Positions 34,836-44,300 of a stretch of 64,000 bases of DNA are shown in pieces. The translations under genes were made by a program, and so were the position numbers. Below the pieces are notes generated by a model, which saw nothing but the letters and a program-made list of their open reading frames with translations, had not been told where the DNA came from and made no database searches. Location: positions 186,001-250,000 of the forward strand of contig NZ_JAGXJW010000002.1 of assembly GCF_019091135.1 (NCBI RefSeq), written 5' to 3'. Each line of letters opens with the position of its first letter. Position 1 is the first letter of the stretch. Origin of the DNA: Cohnella sp. GbtcB17 (GTDB taxonomy: Bacteria; Bacillota; Bacilli; Paenibacillales; Paenibacillaceae).

Positions 34836-35919
34836 GACTACTACCTCTTATCACCAGTTCTACGGCTTTAGCTATATGCCATGCTAATACGGGCGGTACA
34901 GCATTGCCAATTTGCCTTTCAGTTTCACGCAAACCTGATGAAAAACGGAAACTGTCTGGAAACGATTGAATTCGCGCTGCCTCACGCATCGATATGCGAC
35001 GCGGCAGAGAATAATGAAATTGTATATTCCCATGGCATTCCGCTCTAATAGTATATCCAGGCCGATCAGCAATAAGGCGCCGATTTCCTTGTTCTCCACT
35101 TACCTTAGCTTTGCTCCAGATGTGTGAAAAGTCTCCATCTGACTCTAAGGGTTCAAGATCGCTAATGGCATCTTTAGCAGAAATATGATTTACACAAGTT
35201 GGTTCTGGAGGTATAAACTCCGGCAAATCTTTCCGTGTCCCCACAATGAAAACACGTTCTCGTGTCTGTGGGACACCGTAATCGGCTGCATGATAAAGTC
35301 TATAGCTAACATTGTATCCTAGCGAATTAAAATCATCCAGTATTTTCTGTAATGAATATTTATTTTGCTTTAAAAGCAACCCTCCAACGTTCTCTGCAAC
35401 AAAGACCTTCGGTTGAATTCTCTTCACAGCTTCGACAATAGCTGTGTATAAACTACTTCGTTTCCCGTTAATGCCTTTCATTTTCCCATTAATAGATATA
35501 TCTTGACATGGAAAACCTCCTATTATTACATCAGCGTAAGTAGGCATCTCATCAATTTTTTCGTTAATATCTCCAATAACGATGTGTTCTCCAAGGTTTT
35601 TCCTGTAGGTCTCACAGGCTGCAGTGTTTATTTCGTTCGCCCAGATGATTTCAAAACTCGTCTTATTATAAGTTTTTCCCAAAAAATCAAAACCACCAAC
35701 AAACCCTAAATCCATTCCTCCACAACCAGAAAAAAGAGATACAACAGTAATCGCCTTCTTTGCAACACGTTTTTTCACCGGATATTCTTCTTCGCTATCA
35801 ATAACCCAATTACGTCCAATTTTTTGCGCAGTTTTTAGTGTACCATTTTCGGCCATGCGGCGAAGGGTATCGCCACTTTTACTATGTTTCTTCGCGTATT
35901 CTACAAGAGACACTAACAA
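34801..35919 (-). CDS. DNA (cytosine-5) methyltransferase with N-terminal HTH
   Basis: A 372-residue C5 methylase. Motif I VVSLFSGCGGMDLG (residues 59-72), motif IV GGFPCQDIS with Cys137, ENVGG, QTRERVF (VIII) and GNAVPP (X) are all present. The first 50 residues, SLVEYAKKHSKSGDTLRRMAENGTLKTAQKIGRNW, form an excisionase/MerR-type helix-turn-helix, unusual for a methylase. I chose TTG 35919 because AAGGAGG lies 7 bases upstream; an earlier ATG at 35937 would sit on the ribosome binding site. It probably represses its own promoter through the palindrome at 35956. Confidence 0.93.
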   Translation of the reverse strand: MLVSLVEYAKKHSKSGDTLRRMAENGTLKTAQKIGRNWVIDSEEEYPVKKRVAKKAITVVSLFSGCGGMDLGFVGGFDFLGKTYNKTSFEIIWANEINTAACETYRKNLGEHIVIGDINEKIDEMPTYADVIIGGFPCQDISINGKMKGINGKRSSLYTAIVEAVKRIQPKVFVAENVGGLLLKQNKYSLQKILDDFNSLGYNVSYRLYHAADYGVPQTRERVFIVGTRKDLPEFIPPEPTCVNHISAKDAISDLEPLESDGDFSHIWSKAKVSGEQGNRRLIADRPGYTIRAECHGNIQFHYSLPRRISMREAARIQSFPDSFRFSSGLRETERQIGNAVPPVLAWHIAKAVELVIRGSSLDKSRIRSVIG

Positions 35920-35950
35920 TACAATTCCTCCTTGCATAATAGTCAAAATA

Positions 35951-35980
35951 ATTATACACGATATCGTGTGCAAACCTCAA
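35951..35980 (-). promoter_or_regulatory. Promoter and palindromic operator of the R-M operon
   Basis: On the minus strand TTGAGG (35975-35980), an 18-base spacer and TATAAT (35951-35956) form a good promoter. The spacer holds a perfect 14-bp palindrome, ACACGATATCGTGT (35956-35969). A protein bound there would block the promoter. Confidence 0.75.
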
Positions 35981-36426
35981 CGATTATGCTACCTTGAGTT
36001 TTATTCATTAGATGTTGGTTGAATAGGTTAATCAAAAAAATCATTCAGGAACACTCGTTCTTATCCCGATAATAGCAGAACTGCCACTCCTCAGCAACTA
36101 CTAATAGCCTCTTCAGTGCTGACCTAGAAATTTAAATGCCTACGAAAATAATTATGTTCAACACACAGCTACCATAGCCAAAAGAATGTCTTAGGACGCC
36201 GCAAACAGTGGACTTCCAAAAATCAGCTCTCAAAACAATATGCCATGACTGAATCAAGAGCTCTTATGCTTTTACACTCTTAATAACAATCATTGTCCGT
36301 ATAAAAACTAAATAAGCTGACCCCAAATCTGAACTGTGACCCGTAAGAAGGACACTTTGAAAAAAGCGACCCTCTTGCGGGTCATTTATGTTTTAATCAG
36401 ATCAAAGGTAAGGAGCGGAGAAAATC
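35981..36426. other. Intergenic region with a possible IS3 left end
   Basis: There is no gene. From about 36318 the sequence reads CTGACCCCAAATCTGAACTGTGACCC, then GACCCTCTTGCGGGTC, a kind of end region I recall for Paenibacillus IS3/IS150-group elements, directly before the transposase relic. The first 300 bases show nothing I can identify. Confidence 0.45.
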
Positions 36427-36671
36427 ATGGGGAATATGAATCGGACATTGTTTACGGAAGAGAACATGAAAAAGCTGAAAGGCAATCCAAACGTTCATCA
36501 CGTATCAGAAACCAATATCACGTATACACCTGCGTTTAAGTGGCGGCGGTGCTTGCTTATCAAACAGTTCAAACACCAGCGGAAATCTTTATTAAAGCAG
36601 GATTCGACCTTGACCTCATCGGCCATAACAAGTTACGTGTGCAATCTGTCACATGTACGCCGTACGAGTAG
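36427..36671 (+). pseudogene. IS3-family transposase OrfA relic
   Basis: The frame opens MGNMNRTLFTEENMKKLK, then NPNVHHVSETNITYTPAFK, a transposase OrfA start. After a one-base deletion near 36541 the sense frame continues VAAVLAYQTVQTPAEI and FIKAGFDLDLIGHNKLRV, then stops. The ORF is thus broken and its 3' half and the OrfB gene are missing or unrecognisable. AAGGAGCGGAGAAAATC is the original ribosome binding site. Confidence 0.7.
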
Positions 36672-37146
36672 GGAGCAAGATACGGAGAAGGTCGGACTCG
36701 CTCATGGAAAAAAGCCGCTCAAAGTAGAAGAGGAAGTGACAGAGACCAAGAATAGCAAGATCAGCACAACAGGATCCGAGAGTGACTACAAGGTACAAGA
36801 CGGCTGCCGGAAGAAGATGCTCTATCTCGTCACGTTGAATGTGACACGCAAATGGACAGGCCGCGTCCAAACTGGGACAAATGCTCCTGCAGCTCTCCGT
36901 TTTCTTTCCGGACCGGATAGACCAGCACTTGCCTTGCGGCCAATCTCCCCTCCGGGAGACTCCTATATGTAAGTTTACACAAATTATTGACAGACCCTCA
37001 CAGCAGCAGCTCAAACATACATAAGATCGCTCTCTACCTGGCCATGAAGACCTAAAGGAGATCGGCGATCTTTTTTTAACACCTAGGATATTGGCTGTTT
37101 CGGTTTTCGACAATAGAACGATAACAAATCGCTTTTCTTTAGATGC
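36672..37146. other. Degenerate tail of the IS relic
   Basis: No intact gene is seen. Plus-strand fragments read like a decayed OrfA tail. The segment ends in the terminator described at 37023. Confidence 0.4.
37023..37077 (+). terminator. Plus-strand terminator in the IS relic
   Basis: AAGATCGC and GCGATCTT pair over a long loop containing TCTC/GAGA, then TTTTTTTAAC. It lies 70 bp before the stop of the opposing OLD gene. Confidence 0.5.
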
Positions 37147-38844
37147 CTATAGGTCCTTATGAACAGGATCTAGTACGCTATTTAAGTGCTCGTTCTTAAT
37201 ATAATCTGAAGGAACTAATAATTCAATATTCCCTCCAATTAATCGTTGTAACCTTGATCTAACACAATTCATAACTTTCTTTCCATGTCTATACCTAATC
37301 ACATTACTTGCATACGACTGGTTCGCATCTAATGCAATTCTCCCGGGGTTAATATTATTAGGACCTAAATTTCGAATTTCAATTTTAGTTCTTGAATTAA
37401 TAAACTTTTCCAATGTCTTATCCTTTACCTCTATCGTTGCCTCGTCTAAAATTGCTAGCGCTTCATCCGCCGTGACTTGCGGGAATATCACATGAATATG
37501 TTCAGGAACTAAAAAATGGGATTCTATATCAGTACCGTTAGTAATAAAACATACCATACCAGTTTGTTCTATTTTATTTTTGTAATTTTGTATTTCATCA
37601 TCGTTAAGGTAATCTCTATCTCTGTGAAGAATGACTTTTGTTAGTGGAGCATGTTTTCTAATAAAAGCATTTAATACCAAAGCAATATCAACTTTTGCGC
37701 AACCTTCATACGACCAGATATCAATTTCATCAATACTATAACCTGATGAAACTAGCAGAGCTCGAACACCTTTTATGTCTGAATCTTCTGTAAGAAATAC
37801 ATACTTAATGTTATCTCTCAGAAGTCTTTCCCCTCTATCAAGCGCACCGATATCTGTTAAAACTCGTACAATATCATAATCCTCCTCAATTATAATTTTC
37901 CCATGTTGAACCCAATGCATTTTACTAGTTTCCAGTAACTCATCGATTAAATGTCGAGAGTGAGTTGATAATAGTATCTGCACCTCTCTCTCTTCTGTAA
38001 GTTTATGTAGAACTGTAGCGAGTTTTCTTTGATTATTCGGATGCAAATGGGAGTCAGGCTCATCTAAAATCAGCATTTTGGGTCTATACAAATTCACATA
38101 ACTTAAAATTTGAATTGCTTGTAATACTCCTGTTCCTGCTGAGTCTATTGGAAGCTCATATTCGTCATTTTTAATAGTTGCATTTATATGTTCATCCCTA
38201 TCAGGAACAAACGTAACATTTAAATCAAGATTTGGAAATACCAACTTAATGTCTGATATAAACCTATTCCAATTCTCATGGTTTTGTTTTAACAACCAAA
38301 GTATATTTCTAAAAACGTTATTTGCATCCCCACGTGCTGCGGCTTTTCTAACAATACCGGGAGTTTTGTAATCCTCTACCGCTGGAATTCCAGCTAAACC
38401 AGGCACAAAGATGCTATATGGTTCATTAATATTCTGCAACCTTTCTCCTAAACTTCTTCCTGAAACTCTAACAGTTAAGTTTTTATTTCTCCCTTTTCCA
38501 ACAAGAACGCTAGTCTCATCGTCATTTCCATTTTCATAAAATTTTACACTAATCCCCTCACCCCTAGGTTCTCTAAGTATTCCACCTGGGGCAAGTGCAT
38601 AAACGTCCCGTAGAGGAGTATATACGAGTTGATTCGGAGCAACCGATGTGTTTAAAGCCTCTCCAATCCATCTTGCATTGGGTTCAAGTGTGGTTGTTTG
38701 TGCTGCTGATATTGCAAACTGCACTGCTTGAAGAATACTGCTTTTTCCTGCGTTGTTCGAACCAACAAATACATTCATTTTCCCTAACTCAATGTTAATA
38801 TTGCCCAAATGTTTGAATCGTTCTATTACGATATTCTTGATCAT
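37147..38844 (-). CDS. OLD-family ATP-dependent nuclease
   Basis: A 565-residue protein with an ABC-type ATPase and a C-terminal TOPRIM domain. Walker A is GSNNAGKSS (28-36), the signature is SAGTGVLQAIQIL, Walker B is MLILDEPDSHLHP and the H-loop is LSTHSRHLID. The TOPRIM acidic motifs are LTEDSD and HRDRDYLNDDE. This is the OLD (overcoming lysogenization defect) layout. No UvrD-like helicase follows, so it is a class 1-type OLD and not a Gabija GajA. A phage-defence role is inferred from family and position. Confidence 0.85.
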   Translation of the reverse strand: MIKNIVIERFKHLGNINIELGKMNVFVGSNNAGKSSILQAVQFAISAAQTTTLEPNARWIGEALNTSVAPNQLVYTPLRDVYALAPGGILREPRGEGISVKFYENGNDDETSVLVGKGRNKNLTVRVSGRSLGERLQNINEPYSIFVPGLAGIPAVEDYKTPGIVRKAAARGDANNVFRNILWLLKQNHENWNRFISDIKLVFPNLDLNVTFVPDRDEHINATIKNDEYELPIDSAGTGVLQAIQILSYVNLYRPKMLILDEPDSHLHPNNQRKLATVLHKLTEEREVQILLSTHSRHLIDELLETSKMHWVQHGKIIIEEDYDIVRVLTDIGALDRGERLLRDNIKYVFLTEDSDIKGVRALLVSSGYSIDEIDIWSYEGCAKVDIALVLNAFIRKHAPLTKVILHRDRDYLNDDEIQNYKNKIEQTGMVCFITNGTDIESHFLVPEHIHVIFPQVTADEALAILDEATIEVKDKTLEKFINSRTKIEIRNLGPNNINPGRIALDANQSYASNVIRYRHGKKVMNCVRSRLQRLIGGNIELLVPSDYIKNEHLNSVLDPVHKDL

Positions 38845-39005
38845 ATTTCAATCTTCCTTTGCAGCTTTTTTTAAATGATAAACAATCAAGAAGCAGTGTT
38901 TTATTCTCATTTTCTGTAATCACCATTTTACTAGTGCTTTGGATTCACTTCCAGAAAAATTTATTTCGCATCACTAATGGTAAAGTTTACCCTTGTAAAT
39001 CAGGT

Positions 39006-39281
39006 TTATAAGTAGTCATAAAATGTTTGTATCCAACCCGTCTTTAACGAGAATAGGCGCGTTATTTTCAGAAGCCAAGTCTTCATGGACGACTCGTTCC
39101 GGAAGGATACGACATGACGGAACACCTGCAGGAACACATCCTGGGCAATGTCCTCCGCCATGCTCTGATTTTTGACAATGGAATAGGCGTAGTTCCAGAC
39201 CTCTTGACCGTATTCGTGCATCAGCGCTTCAAATGTCATTGGATCTAAATTTGCCATCGTTCGAATGGAGCCTTCAATCAA
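39006..39281 (-). pseudogene. Truncated ECF sigma factor
   Basis: The 91-residue product holds sigma region 2 (ALMHEYGQEVWNYAYSIVKNQSMAEDIAQDVFLQVFRHV, then MKTWLLKITR), but after Arg75 the sequence becomes unrelated and ends. Region 4 is missing, and I see no trace of it downstream. A TTG at 39281 behind GAGGTGG is the likely start. It is probably a remnant cut by insertion or deletion. Confidence 0.75.
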
Positions 39282-39330
39282 TTCTCACCACCTCGATATA
39301 TAGACAACTCAAACCGAGTTTTGTTTGCAC

Positions 39331-39383
39331 AAAAAAACCAGCGGCATGCTTGGACTGGAAGTGCAGTCCCAGGATGCGCTGGT
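39331..39383 (-). terminator. Terminator of the lipoprotein gene
   Basis: ACCAGCGxATGC and GCATxCGCTGGT arms (39338 onwards, ending 39383) form a long hairpin with an inner GGACTG/CAGTCC pair. On the minus strand it is followed by TTTTTTTG. Confidence 0.75.
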
Positions 39384-39401
39384 ACACTCATCTATCGAAT
39401 A

Positions 39402-40430
39402 TTAGGATAGATCAAGTTTTTTGAGTAGCGACTGACGCTTCGTATCCTTGTAGTACTGATTGCGATTTCCATCATAATAGAAAATGTTCTCCTGCTCTGC
39501 AGACTTCTGTGTCAACCGAATGCGATAGAGACCCTCAGGCATCAGAAAAGCATCGCATGTAATGTTGTATTTCGTGCCGGCCTCAGATGATTTGAACCCG
39601 AATCGCTTGGCAAATAGTCCCCTGACCTGCTGGAGATCCCACGCTAAGTTCTCACCCGTTTCCACATAAAATACGGCCGCGCCATTCTCAGCTTTAGCGT
39701 ACAGCCTAGCAACAACCGTATCGCTGCTTCTTGGCATCTCAATGACGTATTCGTTCCATCCATTCTTGTTCTTTTCCGAGAACGATAAGACGTAATTCAG
39801 ATACAGATCGTCGGGGTTGCTAGGCGCTGATGTTGAACCTGGCGAACGCCAGTAGAAATATCCCGTCTTCTTGTCTTTTTTAATCCATCGGGCGTTCGTT
39901 GCCGCATCGATCAAGTTGTATTCTTTGCGAAGCTGCTCTAAATTCTGATCCTGACCATCATAGGACAGTCGCGTCAGCTTCCGCTCATGCGCTTTAACGG
40001 CGATCTGATGGTGCGGCGTGCGGATCTCAAAGTCCCAATACCCGTTGGCCTTTAACATGGCTTCTGTCGTCCCATTCAGATAATCATTGATGACTTCAGT
40101 TAGATTCCAATCATAACGCATATAAAAAACGGGATATTCTTTCGTTGGAAATACAATTTTTGAAAGGCCTCTGTCGATGAAGTATGGCTTTATCGGGTGA
40201 TCCCAATGGTCTACATCGGAAATGATAACCGCGGAGGCTGCGCTTTTCTTCGGCTCTTGTTGGCCAGTCGATGGCGTTTGAAGCGAATGTTGGACCGGGT
40301 TAGCAGCATGACTTGCCGTATTCGGACCGTTAACCTGCGCCGAGCCGGATGGCTCCGATTCACCGCAGGCCGTGGTCGCTTGCAGAATGAGGAACAGAAC
40401 GATTCCATATGCGGACAACGCGTACTTCAT
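39402..40430 (-). CDS. Uncharacterised lipoprotein
   Basis: A 342-residue lipoprotein. The signal peptide ends in the lipobox TTAC (Cys about 22), followed by a low-complexity Ser/Pro/Ala/Gln linker (25-70). The folded part (residues 75-342) is beta-rich with aromatic residues, with YPVFYMRYDWNLTEV, WDFEIRTPHHQIAVKA and FYVETGENLAWDL. I do not recognise a family. GTGAGGGG precedes ATG 40430. It may act in the wall or in sensing. The DUF2185 gene lies upstream on the same strand with a 32-bp gap, so the two may form an operon. Confidence 0.75.
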   Translation of the reverse strand: MKYALSAYGIVLFLILQATTACGESEPSGSAQVNGPNTASHAANPVQHSLQTPSTGQQEPKKSAASAVIISDVDHWDHPIKPYFIDRGLSKIVFPTKEYPVFYMRYDWNLTEVINDYLNGTTEAMLKANGYWDFEIRTPHHQIAVKAHERKLTRLSYDGQDQNLEQLRKEYNLIDAATNARWIKKDKKTGYFYWRSPGSTSAPSNPDDLYLNYVLSFSEKNKNGWNEYVIEMPRSSDTVVARLYAKAENGAAVFYVETGENLAWDLQQVRGLFAKRFGFKSSEAGTKYNITCDAFLMPEGLYRIRLTQKSAEQENIFYYDGNRNQYYKDTKRQSLLKKLDLS

Positions 40431-40462
40431 AAGACCCCTCACCTATGATCAAATTAATCGGA

Positions 40463-41086
40463 TTATCCGTTCCAATCCTTGATTTCAATCCAAGGACTGT
40501 TCCTATTTTCTCTCTCGAAGGCCGTTCCGAATGCGCCTTTGAGCGGCGTTATCAGGCTAGGATCCTTATCGAGAAGTGCATACAGGTTTACGACGCTAAT
40601 GTTTGAAGCTTGGCTGCTATACGCATCGCTCTCGGTTCCTTCGAATAACCTCCACCCGCTGTCGTCCTCCCGGTCTGGCGTTTCACGGTAGAGCCACCGC
40701 ACGCAGCCGCCTTCTTCCAGGCATTTATTGGAGACTAGCGCCATTTGTTCGCCGATATCCAACCACCTAGGATCATCTTTGGGGATTAAAATTCTGGCAA
40801 TATGCCTGGGCTCGAACTCAACGATATCGCCAATCTGCAAGGATTTAATGTATACGGGCTGATTGATTAGAATCCCGGTGTACGTCTGACTCCATCGCTT
40901 CTTCCCGGTCACTTCCACCCACATTCTTTCCGCGCGCGGACCCTCCTCGGCCGACTGCTCGAGCACAAAGTGCAATCTGACCAAGTCGCCTTTCTTTTGC
41001 TTTTGCCGCTCTTTAAGACTTGGGATAAAGAAGGTATTCGGGTTTCGCAGACTCGCTCGTTCTACGTCCTCTAAGTGCCATTCCAT
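40463..41086 (-). CDS. DUF2314/DUF2185-type immunity-like protein
   Basis: A 207-residue cytoplasmic protein. The N-terminal half (GDLVRLHFVLEQ, then ERMWVEVT, QPVYIKSLQIGDIVEFEPRHIARI) matches the DUF2314 pattern. The C-terminal half (SNKCLEEGGCVRWLYRETPDREDDSGWRLFEG) matches DUF2185, seen in proteins near polymorphic toxins. It is thus a likely orphan immunity or inhibitor protein. No toxin gene is adjacent. Its start is an ATG at 41086. Confidence 0.8.
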   Translation of the reverse strand: MEWHLEDVERASLRNPNTFFIPSLKERQKQKKGDLVRLHFVLEQSAEEGPRAERMWVEVTGKKRWSQTYTGILINQPVYIKSLQIGDIVEFEPRHIARILIPKDDPRWLDIGEQMALVSNKCLEEGGCVRWLYRETPDREDDSGWRLFEGTESDAYSSQASNISVVNLYALLDKDPSLITPLKGAFGTAFERENRNSPWIEIKDWNG

Positions 41087-41307
41087 GCGAACACTCCCCT
41101 TTCAGCCTGGGCATTAACAGTACCCGTTCCGCTTTTTGCGTTGGCGTAATGATGTGTCTCTATACATTCAACTAAACGGAAAAATTTCCTTTAAAACGAC
41201 AAGCGGGCAGTTTGTCCAATATCCGCCTTCAATGATCTGTTCAGTGCCCTTTAAGCGCCATGTGATAGAATAGCGCAGCGATAGCACATAGCGAAGGGAG
41301 TATCAGG

Positions 41308-44300
41308 ATGAGGACTAGACGATTGTATGCGAAAATATGGATGCTGCTCGGCATCCTGCTCCTGGTCATCCAAGGCGGCTTACCGGCTGCCGTGCAGGCG
41401 GCGACGATCACGTACGGCGCTACGACGGTAGCGGGAACTACCGGTTCGTCCGGATTCTCCGGCGATGAAGGAGCGGCGACGGCTGCCAAGCTGAATACGC
41501 CGAACGCCGTAGCAGTGGATGGCAGCGGGAACATATACATAGCCGATACGGAAAATCACCGGATCCGAAAGGTCGGCACGGACGGCAAGATCAGCACGGT
41601 CGCGGGAACGGGAACCCAAGGCTACAACGGTGACAACCGCGCGGCCACTGCGGCCAATCTGGACACGCCTACCGCGGTAGCGGTCGACGGCAGCGGCAAC
41701 CTGTATATTGCGGATTCGTTCAACAATCGCATTCGTAAGGTGGACACTGCCGGGAAGATCAGTACGTTCGCCGGCACCGGATCGGCCGGAAGCGGCACCG
41801 ACGGCACTGCGGCGACCGCCTTCAGCCTGAGTTATCCGTGCGGTCTGGCGCTGGATGACAGCGACAATCTGTACATTGCGGATACTTCCAACCATCGTGT
41901 CCTCAAGGTGAATGCTGCCGGCATCGTCAGCACGGTTGCCGGCACGGGCAGCTACGGCTTCAGCGGCGACGGCGGAGCGGCAACGGCAGCGAAGATGGAC
42001 AGTCCGGTCGCCCTTGCGGTCGGACCCGGCAACGTTCTGTACATCGTGGACAACGGGATTCAGAACGTTCGCAAAGTGGGTGCGGACGGTAAGATCAGCA
42101 CCTTTGTCGGAGGCAACGGCGACACCAGCGAGGGCGCGCCGGCGAGTTCTTCGCCCCTATTCCTGCCTTCCGGTATCTCAACGGACAGCAGCGGCAATGT
42201 CTACGTCTCTAACACGTTGATGAACCAAGTTCGCAAGGTGGACATCATCAGCGGCAAGATTTATACAATCCAGTCGACGGCGCTCAACAATCCTCACGGA
42301 TTGGCCGTGGACAACAGCGGCAGCGTATTTGTCGCCGATACGTACAATCATCAGATTCGCAAGCTGACGATTCTGTCGGACGACGCCGGCTTGACGAGTC
42401 TTGCAGGATTGAACGACGGTTCGCCAGCAGGTGGCGACGGCACGTCTGCAGGCGCGGCGATCACTTGGTCGGTCAATGTGCCGAACAGCAAGAACGCCGT
42501 GGGACGAGCGGACATCGTTGCGGCCGCCGGCGCGACCTCGAAGTTCTACTCGGACAGCGGCTTTGCCTCGGAAGTGACGGGCAGCGCCACGCTTCCATTG
42601 GCGGCGGGTGCGGCAACGACCGCGTACGTAAAGGTCACCGCCTCGGACGGCGTGACCGTGAAGTATTATGCGGTGACGGTCAATCGCGGTCCGGCGCTTA
42701 GCGGCGATGCGGGTTTAACGACGATCGCAGGCCAGGCGGACAGCTCCCCTGCCGGTGGCGACGGCAGTGCGGCCGGCGCAGCAGTTGTCTGGACGGTTAG
42801 CGTGCCGAATAGCAAGGCGGCAGTAGGACTGACGGATATCGCCCCTGCTACCGGCGCGACCTCCAAGCTGTATGCGGACAGCGGCTTTACCATGGAGATA
42901 ACGGGCAGCGCCACGATTTCGTTGACCGCTGGCGCGGCCACGACCGTATACGTTAAAGTAACGGCGCAGGATGGCGTTACCTCCAAGTATTATGCGGTCA
43001 CGTTCCATCGCGCAGCGGCGCTTAACACCGATGCCGGATTGACGAGCGTCGCAGGCCTGACGGACAGCGCCCCTGCTGGCGGTGAAGGCGCATCCGCTGA
43101 CACCGCAGTGACCTGGTCGGTGAACGTACCGAACGGCAAAGCCGATTTGGGATTATCCGACATTGTCACGGCAGCCGACGCCACGTACAAGCTGTATTCG
43201 GACAGCAGCTTCGCCACGGAGGTGACGGGCAGCTCCACGATTGCGCTGACGGCAGGCGCCGCGACGACTGTCTACGTCAAAGTGACAGCGCAGGACAGCG
43301 TCACCGCGAAGTATTATGCAGTGACGGTCCATCGCGATGCGGCGCTCAGCGACGATGCGGGACTGACGAGCGTCGCAGGACGTACGGACAGCGCCCCTGC
43401 CGGCGGCGATGGCGCATCGGCTGGCACCGCAGTCACCTGGTCGGTGAACGTGCCGAACGGCAAAGCCGATGTTGGACGATCGGATATCGTCACGGTAACC
43501 GGTGCCACGTACAAGCTGTATTCGGACAGCAGCTTCGGCACGGAGGTGACGGGCAGCTCCATGATTATGCTGACGGCGGGCGCCACGACAACTGTCTACG
43601 TCAAAGTGACGGCGCAGGACAGCGTAACCGCGAAGTACTATGCGGTGACGATCCATCGCGATGCGGCACTCAGTGACGATGCGGGACTGACGAGCGTTGC
43701 AGGCCAGACGGACAGTTCCCCTGCCGGCGGCGACGGCACATCGGCTGGCACCGCAGTGACCTGGTCGGTTAACGTGCCGAACGGCAAGAGCGCTATAGGA
43801 ACGGCGGATATTGCCACAGTAACGGGCGCGACGTACAGCCTTTATTCGGACAGCGACTTCGCAACTGCAATCGCGGATAGCTCCACGATTGCGTTAACCG
43901 CCGGCACATCGACGACCGTCTATATTAAGGTGACGGCGCAGGATGACGTGACCGTGAAGTACTATGCGGTGACGATCCGTCGCGCAGCCGACGAGCCGAC
44001 TGTACAGCAGCCCCCTGCATCATCGCAGAACAATGACGTCGTCGTATATGTCAACGGCAAGGCGGAAACCACAGGAACGTCGACCACTGCCGTCGTGAAC
44101 GGACGGACCGTGACGACCATATCGCTGGACCCTCAGAAGATCGCAGCGAAGCTGGCTGCGGAGGGTAAGGGCGCCATCATTACTGTGGTGACCGGAGGGA
44201 GCTCGGACATCTCCATCGCTCGGCTGAACGGCGAGAGCCTTCAAGCCATCAACGAATACGGGGCGACGCTGGAATTGAAGACAGCGCATGCTTCTTATAA

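Noticed and set aside
37147-38844. A Gabija (GajAB) system
   Set aside because: The OLD nuclease is present, but no UvrD-like helicase is adjacent.
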